Source: Fidelibacterota bacterium
Lineage (GTDB): Bacteria; Fidelibacterota; UBA2242; JAOZSR01
Direction of reading: 5' to 3'
NCBI GenBank assembly: GCA_029939575.1
Contig: JAOZSR010000037.1
Location: forward strand, 1 to 33,125
Length of the DNA stretch: 33,125 nt
Both the position numbers and the translations under genes were made by a program. The notes beneath the pieces were generated by a model that was given only the letters and a program-made list of their open reading frames with translations, was not told where the DNA came from and did no database searches. This document shows positions 25,206 to 33,125 of this stretch, one piece after another; positions within the stretch are counted from its first letter, which is position 1, and every line of letters starts with the position of its first letter.

Positions 25206-26654
25206 ATGTTAGCACAAATAAAATCCCTTACCAAACAAACTTTGGTTTATGGTGTCGGAACTATAGCCACACGATTAGTCACGTTCATGCTTTTACCGGT
25301 TTATACCAATGTGATGCCAAAAGAAAAATATGGCTTGGCTGCACTTATTTTCACTTTTTTGGCTTTTATGAATCATATTTATAATTATGGACTGGATTCT
25401 GCTTTTATGCGGTTTTATAGCCAGGAAAAAGAAGATAAAAAAACAATTTTATCTTCTGCCATGGGCATGGCTTTTTTTACATCCATATTGTTGAGTATTG
25501 CTGTTTATATTTTTCGAATTCCCCTATCAAAATATATTTTATCAGGAACTCAGCACAGCCATTATTTTGTTTATGCTGCCGGTATTTTATTTTTTGACTG
25601 TCTGGCAAGGATTCCATTAGCCTATCTTCGCCAGGAAAACCGTCCAATGATGTTTATGGGAGTTAGATTTGTCAATGTTCTTTTAACCTTAGGTCTGAAT
25701 ATCTACTTTGTAGCCATTTTAAAAAATGGAATTGTCGGAATATTCAGAAGTTACCTGATTGTAAGTTTTGTAACTACTTTTTTGCTTTTTATAATAATGA
25801 TTAACAAGATTCACATTCGTTTTTCATTGAAAGATGCTAAAAATTTATTACTTTTCGGGCTTCCTTTTGTACCAACAGGGCTGGCTGTAGCTGCTATGGA
25901 AATGCTCAATCGTAAAATATTGGAACAATTCCTTGGATTGGAGCCTTTAGGGATATTTAGTGCAAATTATAAACTTGGAATTTTTATGCTGTTGGTTTCG
26001 ACCGGATTTTATTATGCCTGGCAGCCATTTTTTTTACGTGAAGGTAAAAATGAAAAATCACGCCAATTATTCGGCAGAATAATGACATACTTTATTATTG
26101 TAGCCATGGGGTTTTGGGTATTTTTAACTGCTTTTATTGATAATATAGCTTCAATTCATATTGGTAATATTTTTCTCCTTGGACAAGAATATCAGGGAGG
26201 CCTAAAAATTGTACCTTTTATTCTGTTAGGTTATGTTTTATTTGGAATTAACCAGATATTATTGCCGGGTTTTTATTTTGAAAAAAAGACAAAATATTTG
26301 GCAATAATTACTATTATTGCGGCTACTGTAAATGTATCTCTTAATTTTATGCTTATTCCTGTTTATGGTATAATGGGACCCGGGTATGCGATGGTAGCCG
26401 GAAATGTGGTTCTGGTCGCTATGACTTATTTTACTTCTCAAAAACTTTTTAGAATACATTATGAATATAAGCGTATTTTTATGTTATCTTTATTATTGCT
26501 TTCAATCGGGTTTTTGATTTATTTCCTTCAACCTCATGTGTTGATTAAATTTGGAATAATTGTACTTTTACCTTTTATTTTGAAATTGTTAAACTTTTTC
26601 AATCCATCGGAAATTAATTTATTAAAAAGAATGTTTGTGAGAAAGCAGGGATAA
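25206..26654 (+). CDS. Polysaccharide flippase (Wzx/MVF type)
   Basis: A 482-residue inner-membrane protein with about 12-14 helices spread over its whole length. The N-terminal TLVYGVGTIATRLVTFMLLPVYTNVMPKEKYGLAALIFTF is the standard opening of Wzx-type O-antigen and capsule flippases, and FGLPFVPTGLAVAAMEMLNRKILEQFLG contains the mid-protein segment typical for the family. It should move undecaprenyl-linked oligosaccharides across the inner membrane. It follows the FemAB-like gene and abuts the next glycosyltransferase, whose GTG starts directly after the stop. Confidence 0.9.
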   Translation: MLAQIKSLTKQTLVYGVGTIATRLVTFMLLPVYTNVMPKEKYGLAALIFTFLAFMNHIYNYGLDSAFMRFYSQEKEDKKTILSSAMGMAFFTSILLSIAVYIFRIPLSKYILSGTQHSHYFVYAAGILFFDCLARIPLAYLRQENRPMMFMGVRFVNVLLTLGLNIYFVAILKNGIVGIFRSYLIVSFVTTFLLFIIMINKIHIRFSLKDAKNLLLFGLPFVPTGLAVAAMEMLNRKILEQFLGLEPLGIFSANYKLGIFMLLVSTGFYYAWQPFFLREGKNEKSRQLFGRIMTYFIIVAMGFWVFLTAFIDNIASIHIGNIFLLGQEYQGGLKIVPFILLGYVLFGINQILLPGFYFEKKTKYLAIITIIAATVNVSLNFMLIPVYGIMGPGYAMVAGNVVLVAMTYFTSQKLFRIHYEYKRIFMLSLLLLSIGFLIYFLQPHVLIKFGIIVLLPFILKLLNFFNPSEINLLKRMFVRKQG

Positions 26655-27776
26655 GTGAAAGAACTACATATTTGTCATGTAACAGTTGGACATAATCCTA
26701 CGGATGACAGGATTTTTTATAAGGAATGTAGTTCGTTAGCGAAAAAATATTCATTTGTAACAATAGTTGCACCTGACAAAGAAAAAATTAACTTAAAAAA
26801 AAACAGAGTTAGTTTTCAACTGTTTCCAGAAAAATCTTTTTTTAAAAACCTCAAATCTGCCTATAAAAATGCAAAACGAACTAATTCTGATATTTTTCAT
26901 ATACATGAATTTGAATTGTTGCCCTATTTCATTTGGTTAAAATTCCGTTATAATAAAAAAATTATCTATGATTCTCATGAATCAATCTTTCATTTTTTTA
27001 AAGAATTTTCTTCAAAACCTTTTCCGTTTTCATTAATTATTGCCATAATAGCCATGATCATGGAGTTGTTTTTTATTCTCTTTGTAGATCAGGTCATCAC
27101 AGTTACACCGCAAATTGAGAAAAGATTAAAACCATTTTCCAGGAAGATTTCTATCCTTTATAATTATCCCGAATTGTCACATTTTTCAACATATTCGGGA
27201 ATTAATAGTAGGGATAATGAGCCGGTCTTGATTTATATTGGACAAATTGCCAGAGCCAGAGGAATTGAAACAATTATCAATTCTATGAATAATGTTGTGA
27301 CAGAATTTCCCAAGGCTAAATTATTATTGATAGGAAATTATCAATTAAATTACAAACAATATCTTGATTCCTTGATAGAACAAGAGAATTTAACTCAAAA
27401 TGTCAAAATCGAGGAGAGTGTGCCATTTTCTAATATTCCGCATATTTTACAAAAATCTACAATTGGGATTTGTTCTATGGTAAAATCGGATTTTTTAGAA
27501 ATGGCGATCCAGGTAAAGCAATTTGAATATATGCTAATGGGCCTTCCGGTTATCGCCAGTAGAATTCCCTCGACAGAAACTTATATTGAAAATGAAAATG
27601 CGGGATTAATAGCAGATCCGCCAATTTCGACAGAATTAGGGAAAAATATTTTAGTATTATTAAGAAATAAAAAGTACTCTGCAAAACTGGGTAGTAATGG
27701 AAACAAGGCTGTAAATAGGAAGTATAACTGGGGAATAATGGAAAAAAAATTATATGAAATTTATGAAAACCTATAG
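26655..27776 (+). CDS. Glycosyltransferase, GT4-like
   Basis: A 373-residue GT-B enzyme. The N-terminal half opens with CHVTVGHNPTDDRIFYKECSSLAKK, as in GT4 proteins that build surface glycans, and holds IYDSHES, a frequent acceptor-side motif. Residues about 125-150 contain a hydrophobic stretch that may anchor it to the membrane. The C-terminal half carries LIYIGQIARARGIE, VPFSNIPHILQKSTIGI, and the donor site FEYMLMGLPVIAS...ETYIE (a variant of E-x7-E). It begins at a GTG immediately after the flippase stop, with AGGGA in front; close packing implies one transcript. Confidence 0.88.
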   Translation: MKELHICHVTVGHNPTDDRIFYKECSSLAKKYSFVTIVAPDKEKINLKKNRVSFQLFPEKSFFKNLKSAYKNAKRTNSDIFHIHEFELLPYFIWLKFRYNKKIIYDSHESIFHFFKEFSSKPFPFSLIIAIIAMIMELFFILFVDQVITVTPQIEKRLKPFSRKISILYNYPELSHFSTYSGINSRDNEPVLIYIGQIARARGIETIINSMNNVVTEFPKAKLLLIGNYQLNYKQYLDSLIEQENLTQNVKIEESVPFSNIPHILQKSTIGICSMVKSDFLEMAIQVKQFEYMLMGLPVIASRIPSTETYIENENAGLIADPPISTELGKNILVLLRNKKYSAKLGSNGNKAVNRKYNWGIMEKKLYEIYENL

Positions 27777-27791
27777 AAAGTTATAAAAAAC

Positions 27792-28877
27792 ATGAAGAAG
27801 ATTTTATATATATCTCCGGAGAATACTGTTGGTACATTGTCACATTGGAAAAAGGCTCATGAGTTATTTGGAAATCAATGTCGATATGTGACTTTTTATT
27901 CCTCTTCCAGTGGTTATAAAGAGGACATTTGTCTTGATTTACCTTTTTTATCATCAAAAAGTAGCTATATTAATTTTCGACTTTGGTTTCAAAGAAATGT
28001 AGAAAAAATAGAACCATGGAAGGATATTGGCGGTAACCCGCCAGTTTGGAACCCACCAAAATGGCAAAAATATCTTTTTAAAATACGGGAATTAATTTGG
28101 ACGCCAATTATTAACCGTGCGATAAAAAAATATAAACTGGATCAGTTTGATGTGATTCATTTTGAATGGGGTATGGACTTTTTTCGTGATGGAAAATTTG
28201 CAAGAAAAATGAAAGCCAAAGGGAAAAAGATTGTTTGTCATTATCATGGGCAGGATATGCGAAATCGTGGTGTAATACCTGTTTTAGATAAAATTAGTGA
28301 CCTTAATTTAACAAATGAACTTGATTTGATCTCAAGGCACCCGAATATCCATTATCTTTTTTTGCCCTATGATGTTTTAGCTTATAAACCTAAAAAGATT
28401 GTTAATAAGCAAATTACAATTTGTCATGCTACTACCAATAGATTGATTAAAGGTTCTGATAAAATAATTGAAGTTTGCTCGGACTTAGAGAAATCTCATA
28501 ATATTAAATTTATTTTTATTGAAAATATGGAAAATAAAAAAGTGCTTGAGTTAAAACAGCAATCTGATATTTATATTGATCAGATCACAGACCATGCTCC
28601 GGGCTATGGCATGAATTCTCTGGAAGCTTTGTCCATGGGAGTTACCTGTGTAACTTATTTAAATCAGGATTTTGAAAATTTTCTTCCTGACCACCCTTTT
28701 GTCAATGCCGGGGAGCATAATTTAAAAGAAAAATTAATTGGGTTGATTAAAAATCCGGCAGAATTACAAAAACGGGGAATGGAAAGCAGAGTCTGGGTTG
28801 AAAAATATCATGATTTTCGAAATGTAGTTCAGAAACTCTATCAGTATTATGATGAAATATTGGATTATAATGCATAG
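27792..28877 (+). CDS. Glycosyltransferase, GT4-like (divergent)
   Basis: A 361-residue protein with a GT-B layout. The N-terminal half has PENTVGTLSHWKKAHELFG, FDVIHFEWGMDFFR and VCHYHGQDMRNRG; the C-terminal half shows ITICHATTNRLIKGSDKII and a donor loop DHAPGYGMNSLEALSMGVTCVTY, where the usual Glu of E-x7-E is present as SLEALSMG. Sequence is further from standard GT4 enzymes than its neighbours. It starts 15 bases after the previous gene, with only a weak ribosome binding site (AGAAAG far upstream). The nearest role is addition of a sugar in the same surface polysaccharide. Confidence 0.78.
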   Translation: MKKILYISPENTVGTLSHWKKAHELFGNQCRYVTFYSSSSGYKEDICLDLPFLSSKSSYINFRLWFQRNVEKIEPWKDIGGNPPVWNPPKWQKYLFKIRELIWTPIINRAIKKYKLDQFDVIHFEWGMDFFRDGKFARKMKAKGKKIVCHYHGQDMRNRGVIPVLDKISDLNLTNELDLISRHPNIHYLFLPYDVLAYKPKKIVNKQITICHATTNRLIKGSDKIIEVCSDLEKSHNIKFIFIENMENKKVLELKQQSDIYIDQITDHAPGYGMNSLEALSMGVTCVTYLNQDFENFLPDHPFVNAGEHNLKEKLIGLIKNPAELQKRGMESRVWVEKYHDFRNVVQKLYQYYDEILDYNA

Positions 28878-29280
28878 CTGCAATAATGCAACTGCACACT
28901 TCTTGATGAATTTTTAGATTATCTTTAGGTTTTTGTTCACTAAATTGAACCTGAAATAGTTTTATATTTTGGACTATTTATAGATCTTATATATTTTTTC
29001 TCGTTATAAAATCTTTTAGTTTGAAGGTTTTTGTCTATAGAAAAGTTTTAAATTATGATATACAATTTAAATTTTTAGAGTTTGGGAATTTTTTATTGTT
29101 AAACGGATTTTTTTGATTATAGAATGATTTTTTAAGATAATAAAATTGAAAGCGATTGCGCAATTGCAATTTTGCAACAATATAGATTTTTAGGGTTTAA
29201 ATGCTTAGGAAATTGTTGTTTCCTCCTACTATTTTATTTAAGTTAACTTTTGGAAAAAATGTGGAATTAATGAGTAGAGA
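28878..29280. other. AT-rich gap within the glycosyltransferase cluster
   Basis: These 403 bases hold no clear gene. They contain short hairpins (GTTCACTAAATTGAAC at about 28936-28951; GCGCAATTGCAATTTTGCAA near 29157-29176) and a 27-codon ORF (29201-29284) whose stop overlaps the ATG at 29281. The gap may hold a promoter for the two following genes or the site of a past deletion. Confidence 0.5.
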
Positions 29281-30354
29281 ATGAGTAAATCCAAAAAACA
29301 AATTACATTTATACTGCCTGGAATTATCAGAATTCCAATGGGTGGAGTAAAGGTTGTTATTGAATATGCCAATCAACTTGCCGAAAGAGGGCACCGGGTA
29401 ACCCTAATTTATCCGGATATTTTGGGAAGTAGCAATATATTATACAAATTAAAAAAGTCTGTAGTTGGGGTGATTGATAAAATTAATAAACTGGAAAAAG
29501 ATCTGTATTATACTCCAGATCAAAAAGTTAATGTATTAGTCGTAAAAAAAATAATTAGCAGATATATTCCTGACGGTGATATTGTTATTGCTGTTGGCTG
29601 GCAAAGTGCAAATTGGGTTAATAAATTACCCAATATTCATGGGGAGAAAATATATTTATTACAAAGTTTTGAGACTTATTTTAAAAATAAAAAGGAAGTT
29701 ATCAGTACTTATCACTTGCCATTAAAGAAAATTACAATTTCCAATTGGATAATTGATGAATTGGAAAAAATTAATGAAAGCGCACTTGGCCCGCTTGGGA
29801 ATAGTATCAATCCAAAGGAATTTTTTATCACAAAGCCATTCAAAGAAAGGTCTGATCAAATTTTAATGATGTATCATCCGGCCAAAATAAAAGGTGCTAC
29901 TGACGGAATCCGGGTTTTAAATCAATTAAAAAAAGAAAATCAAAATCTAAGGGCAATCTTTGTTGCTCCCAGAAAACCAATCCATAAAATTCCAAAATGG
30001 ATTGAAATTTTTGTACGCCCATCAGTAGAAACTTTACGAGAATTATATAATTCATCGAAGATTTTTTTACATCCAAGTCATTGGGAGGGATGGCCTCTTC
30101 CACCCATGGAAGCTATAGCCTGTGGTTGTGCAGTGGTAGCATCCAATAACAGGGGAATATCAGAATATCTTACTCATACTGAAACTTGCCTCATCTCTGA
30201 TATTGGTGACACCAATGCTATGACAATTAATGTAAAAAAGCTATTGGATAATCCTGAAATAGCCTTTTCATTAGCAAATAAAGGACAGGCTGTGCTGGAA
30301 AAATATTCATGGATGAAAATTGTGGATAATTTCGAATCAATCCTAAAATTATAA
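29281..30354 (+). CDS. Glycosyltransferase, GT4 family
   Basis: A 357-residue GT-B enzyme with a soluble look. The N-terminus GGVKVVIEYANQLAERGHRVTLIYP is the typical acceptor-domain glycine loop of GT4. Middle parts include IYLLQSFETYF and ISNWIIDEL. In the C-terminal half MMYHPAKIKGATDGIRVL is a donor-domain opening, and FLHPSHWEGWPLPPMEAIACGCAVVASNNRGISEYL holds the full E-x7-E motif with the second Glu at ISEYL. It is spaced 403 bases from the previous gene, 22 bases before the next, and belongs to the same surface-glycan locus. Confidence 0.9.
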   Translation: MSKSKKQITFILPGIIRIPMGGVKVVIEYANQLAERGHRVTLIYPDILGSSNILYKLKKSVVGVIDKINKLEKDLYYTPDQKVNVLVVKKIISRYIPDGDIVIAVGWQSANWVNKLPNIHGEKIYLLQSFETYFKNKKEVISTYHLPLKKITISNWIIDELEKINESALGPLGNSINPKEFFITKPFKERSDQILMMYHPAKIKGATDGIRVLNQLKKENQNLRAIFVAPRKPIHKIPKWIEIFVRPSVETLRELYNSSKIFLHPSHWEGWPLPPMEAIACGCAVVASNNRGISEYLTHTETCLISDIGDTNAMTINVKKLLDNPEIAFSLANKGQAVLEKYSWMKIVDNFESILKL

Positions 30355-30376
30355 CCAAGCCTAAAATGAGTAAATT

Positions 30377-31330
30377 TTGAAAAAAAATCCAAAAGTTTCT
30401 ATATTAATTCCTGCATATAATTCAGAAAAAACTATTAGAATATGTGTTGAGTCTGTATTTAATCAAAATTATCCTGAGCAATTAAGAGAGATCATTGTAA
30501 TAAATGACGGTTCCACTGATAAGACATTACAAATTCTTGAATCTATCCAATCATTAAATTCTTTTCAAATCCTATCATTAAAAAATAACCAGGGACTTGC
30601 AACAGCCAGGAATAAAGGTATTGAAAAATCAACAGGAGAAATACTAATTTTTCTTGATTCTGATATGGAAGTAGAGCCGGATTTTGTCAAGAAACATGTT
30701 GAGAAACATAATTGCCCCGGAGTCTATGGAGTTGTTAGTTGTATAAAAGCCGCTTCGGATATTATTTATGACAAATATCAACGATATATTTATGAAGGAA
30801 ATAGAGGCGCAAGAAAATTTCCAGCCAACAATCCTTTGCCATTCCATGTTTTTATTTTCGGATTAACATCAATAAAGCGTGAAGTGATAGAAAATATTGG
30901 ACTTATGAATTCTGATATAAAAATTTATGGTGGAGAGGATACTGAATTTGCATATCGTATTTGGGTAAAATATCCAAAAGGTCTGTTTTATGGAGAAGAT
31001 ATTTTTGTCTATCACCACCATTATCGAAAATTGAGCAGGGTTTTAATACTCATCGAAAAATTTGGCAATCAGGTAGTTCCAATGCTAATAAAAAAATATC
31101 CGGAATTAGCTAAGATTTATGGAATTGATTTTATTAAATATTCCATCCCCAATGTTGAATTAAAATCAAATTTTTTCAAAGTATTAGCTGGTAAAATTAT
31201 TAAAAAAGTTTGGTTTCAAGCTTTTGTATATCAATTATTTAAAATTACACCTTTTCCTTTTTCAAATTTTCTTGTCAGAATATTGATGGCTTCAGCTTTG
31301 ATCAGGGGAATTGAAAGTAGTCTTGAATAA
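30377..31330 (+). CDS. Glycosyltransferase, GT2 family
   Basis: A 317-residue GT-A enzyme. It has the GT2 opening VSILIPAYNSEKTIRICVESV, nucleotide-binding INDGSTDKT, GLATARNKGIEKSTGEILIFLDSD (DSD as the DXD metal motif) and the acceptor-side GGEDTEFAYRIW with catalytic-base type ED. The C-terminal part (about 240-317) is basic and hydrophobic and may touch the membrane. It starts at a TTG with only a weak GAG before it; a short ATG ORF (30366) ends at the same place, so the start is the least certain in the cluster. It is last in the glycosyltransferase series. Confidence 0.9.
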   Translation: MKKNPKVSILIPAYNSEKTIRICVESVFNQNYPEQLREIIVINDGSTDKTLQILESIQSLNSFQILSLKNNQGLATARNKGIEKSTGEILIFLDSDMEVEPDFVKKHVEKHNCPGVYGVVSCIKAASDIIYDKYQRYIYEGNRGARKFPANNPLPFHVFIFGLTSIKREVIENIGLMNSDIKIYGGEDTEFAYRIWVKYPKGLFYGEDIFVYHHHYRKLSRVLILIEKFGNQVVPMLIKKYPELAKIYGIDFIKYSIPNVELKSNFFKVLAGKIIKKVWFQAFVYQLFKITPFPFSNFLVRILMASALIRGIESSLE

Positions 31331-31581
31331 TGAAAAAAACTGACCATGCAGTATCCAGAATGTTTTAGCCTGAATCCTTCAGGTAAACTAACAAAATCAG
31401 AAATACTAAGTTGAAATAAAAATATATTTATTTCGTTGGAACATTGTTATTTAAATAATTATTATCTAATTTCCTGTTGAAATGTAAAAGGTAATATTAA
31501 TGGCACAAATTAAAAGATAAAATAATTTTTGTTTTTTGAATGAATCAAAAAATATAAACAGGCAAATAACAAGGAAATATT

Positions 31582-32406
31582 ATGCGTGTTAAAATTAGAG
31601 CAATGCTTAATTCTAAAGGATTTATTCCCTTTAATTATCAATACCAGTTACATTCTGCTATTATTTCAATAATAAATAAATCTTCTCATGAATATGCGGA
31701 ATTTCTTCATAAATTAGGATTTGAATATAATAAAAAAGAAGAACGATTTGGAGAAATTCAGCAAACAAAAAAGTATTATAAATTATACACCTTTTCAAAC
31801 TTAAAACTATTTCCAAGAATTCAGGTAAAAAATGGTTTTAAAAATGTTAGAGAGGTAGAATTTATATTATCTACAGTTGTCGATAAGAGTTTTGAACATA
31901 TGATTTTGGGTATTTTTTCTGACAATCAGTTTGATTTGCAATTTTTTAGCGATGAAAAATTAGAATTTAAAATTACAAATGTTGAGACATTAGCGGAACC
32001 GGTATTTACTAATCAGGGAAAATTTATATGCAAATCACCAATTTTGGTTACTACGGAATTAAATGGAAAACACCACTGCCTTGACTATATGATTCCGGAT
32101 GAAAGGCTGAAATTTATTGCCAATCTCAAACAAAACCTTATCAGAAATTATGAAACATTTTATAAAAAAGAATTTACAGGAACACAGGATTTTGAATTTA
32201 GTTTTGATCCTCTTTATATTGCCAGGAAAAATGGAAAAATCTCCAAATTGAAGAATATTCCCATAAACGGACATGTTTTAAAATTTAAAGGTTTTGAAGC
32301 ACCCTTTACAATAGAGGCAGACCCTGAATTAATCAAGATCGGTTATCAGGCTGGATTTGGTGTCAATAATGCTATGGGATGGGGGTGTGTGGAGGAGGTT
32401 TTGTAG
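31582..32406 (+). CDS. cas6: CRISPR-associated endoribonuclease Cas6
   Basis: A 274-residue RAMP protein. The N-terminal half has the Cas6 opening FIPFNYQYQLHSAIISIINKSS (the LP-x-N-Y-x-Y-x-L-x-S-A-I-Y pattern), with His24, His36 and His43 as candidate catalytic residues. The middle has SPILVTT and the C-terminus GFGVNNAMGWGCVEEV (258-273), the glycine-rich loop that defines Cas6. AAGGAAA precedes the ATG. It would cut CRISPR precursor RNA in a type I-B or type III system. No other cas gene and no array lies in the window, so it is either the edge of a locus beyond 33 kb or a stand-alone copy. Confidence 0.9.
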   Translation: MRVKIRAMLNSKGFIPFNYQYQLHSAIISIINKSSHEYAEFLHKLGFEYNKKEERFGEIQQTKKYYKLYTFSNLKLFPRIQVKNGFKNVREVEFILSTVVDKSFEHMILGIFSDNQFDLQFFSDEKLEFKITNVETLAEPVFTNQGKFICKSPILVTTELNGKHHCLDYMIPDERLKFIANLKQNLIRNYETFYKKEFTGTQDFEFSFDPLYIARKNGKISKLKNIPINGHVLKFKGFEAPFTIEADPELIKIGYQAGFGVNNAMGWGCVEEVL

Positions 32407-32481
32407 CATTCCATAATAGGAGTTATGGCATTCCATAGTGTGGGGAATCAAATGGAATTATTTTTCACCACACTGGAATTA
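32406..32481. repeat. Phased ATTCCA/TGGAAT array with imperfect long hairpin, between cas6 and transposase
   Basis: ATTCCA occurs at 32408 and 32430, its complement TGGAAT at 32453 and 32474; the steps are 22, 23 and 21 bases, close to two helical turns. ATTCCATAGTGTGG (32430-32443) pairs with CCACACTGGAAT (32468-32479) apart from a two-base bulge. CCATAA/TTATGG makes a smaller hairpin at 32411-32426. This could be a transposon end, an operator or an RNA structure. Confidence 0.5.
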
Positions 32482-32557
32482 ACTTTTCTAAAGTGGCTAA
32501 ATCACAACATAGAAAAAACGGTAATTACTAAAGTTGATAACAGAAAGAAATAAGAAA

Positions 32558-33125
32558 ATGAATAAAATTCACAAAAATAGCCAGAAACGAATTTATGGGG
32601 ATTTTGTTTATTCAATTACTTCAAATGTAGATGGGAAATTACCACTTTTTAAAAATAATATTTTGGCAGATTTGTGGATAGAAGTTTTGAAAGTTGCAAA
32701 AATAAAATATCAATTTTTACTTTATGCATTCTGTTTGAATTATAATCATTTTCATATTATGATTTATCCAAATAATAATATTGGGCATTATTCACAGATT
32801 TTGCAGTTTTTGAAAAGGAATAGTTCCAGGAATATCAATAAAATTTTGGGATTTGATAAAATCAACATACTAAATGGTGATTTTTCTCAAAGTCGTATTC
32901 AAAGGAACACTCAGATATATCATGACAATGGGAATTGTCATATACAATGTGATGAAAAAAATACTGCAAGTGACTTTTCCCAAAGTCACAGACATGGAGA
33001 AAATACAAATATCAGTGATAATCCGTCAAAAACCGGACAAGACAAAAATTGTCATATACAATGTGATGAGAAAAATACTGTAAGTGACTTTTCCCAAAGT
33101 CACAGACATAGAGAAAATACAAATA
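32558..33125 (+). CDS. REP-associated tyrosine transposase (HUH/Y1, IS200-like), cut by the window end
   Basis: The visible 189 residues hold the N-terminal part of a RAYT. A beta strand GDFVYSITSNVDGKLPLF is followed by AFCLNYNHFHIMIYP, with the HUH motif His-Phe-His, and then IGHYSQILQFLKRNSSRNINKILG, the helix seen before the final domain. The catalytic Tyr and the W-Q region would come later, beyond the window. From residue about 108 the frame runs through tandem repeats (unit of 38 residues, containing NCHIQCDEKN and SDFSQSHRH) rich in Asn, Asp, Gln and His. The family mobilises or maintains palindromic REP elements. I chose the ATG at 32558; it gives the full fold but has only a weak ribosome binding site. 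Confidence 0.75.
   Translation, partial: MNKIHKNSQKRIYGDFVYSITSNVDGKLPLFKNNILADLWIEVLKVAKIKYQFLLYAFCLNYNHFHIMIYPNNNIGHYSQILQFLKRNSSRNINKILGFDKINILNGDFSQSRIQRNTQIYHDNGNCHIQCDEKNTASDFSQSHRHGENTNISDNPSKTGQDKNCHIQCDEKNTVSDFSQSHRHRENTN
32879..33125 (+). repeat. In-frame tandem repeat with hairpins inside the transposase gene
   Basis: Two units of 114 bases (D codons of DFSQS at 32972 and 33086) follow a shorter, older unit of 93 bases (from 32879); 114 and 93 are both multiples of three, so the reading frame is kept. Each recent unit has GTGACTTT-TCCC-AAAGTCAC (32970-32989, 33084-33103). Upstream is ATGACAAT-GGGA-ATTGTCAT (32922-32941), degraded in the next copy to GACAA-AAA-TTGTC (33041-33053). 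The repeat runs off the window end. Confidence 0.85.

Noticed and set aside
29201-29284. 27-codon leader ORF whose stop overlaps the glycosyltransferase ATG
   Set aside because: The arrangement could allow coupling, but the ORF is short, lacks a ribosome site and has no recognisable product.
31369-31383. CCTGAA-TCC-TTCAGG hairpin after the last glycosyltransferase
   Set aside because: The stem is only six pairs and no T-run follows, so I could not support a terminator.
32874-33083. A plus-strand ORF in another frame at the window end
   Set aside because: It is open only because the tandem repeat keeps all frames open; the 32558 frame carries the HUH motif and is the real one.
31331-33125. 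Possible CRISPR array near cas6
   Set aside because: No direct repeats of 24-40 bases with regular unique spacers are present. The repeats at the window end are in-frame coding units of 93-114 bases.

Overview
The window is 33.1 kb of AT-rich DNA that is almost all protein coding. I found no rRNA, tRNA or CRISPR array. The gene content suggests an anaerobic, low-GC, Gram-negative-type bacterium of the FCB assemblage. The evidence is a PorV/UPF0164-like outer-membrane protein, a patatin fused to a POTRA and Omp85 barrel, paired MacB-type permeases, and an iron regulator fused to two FeoA domains. Cloacimonadota is my best guess, but this is inference from protein style, not a search result.

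Layout. 1-4560 (minus): a four-gene efflux-type ABC operon (membrane-fusion protein, ATPase, two FtsX/MacB permeases) behind a likely sigma-54 promoter, with a palindrome upstream that could be an enhancer site. 4729-7163 (minus): a patatin/Omp85 protein and a 42-codon ORF of unknown standing. 7219-9908 (minus): an ABC-2 ATPase, its permease, a YtrA-type GntR repressor and a DUF2807 (GIN-domain) protein, tightly packed behind their own promoter and palindrome. 10181-13562 (plus): a ferrous-iron uptake operon (DtxR-FeoA-FeoA regulator, FeoB, Cys-rich FeoB-associated peptide) whose promoter spacer holds a DtxR-type operator. 13581-16894 (minus): an unknown membrane protein with a zinc-ribbon-like Cys/His set, peptidase PepD and ornithine aminotransferase. 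17060-20836 (minus): the PorV-like protein and MutS. 21252-22143 (plus): two tandem AbrB/MazE-like proteins followed by a Doc-like protein whose Fic motif has lost its catalytic residues. 22147-23902 (minus): single-domain asparaginase, MotA-like stator protein without MotB, and an FtsB/DivIC-like protein. 24167-31330 (plus): a surface polysaccharide cluster (FemAB/GNAT-like transferase, flippase, three GT4-like glycosyltransferases and one GT2 glycosyltransferase). 31582-33125 (plus): Cas6 followed by a REP-associated (HUH/Y1) transposase cut by the window end, whose coding sequence carries an in-frame tandem repeat rich in hairpins.

The items most worth a second look are the Doc/AbrB trio with a dead Fic motif (21.2-22.1 kb), the hairpin repeats inside the transposase next to a lone Cas6 (31.6-33.1 kb), and two unusually legible promoters: sigma-54 with enhancer-like site at 4.6 kb, and the iron promoter-operator at 10.2 kb.
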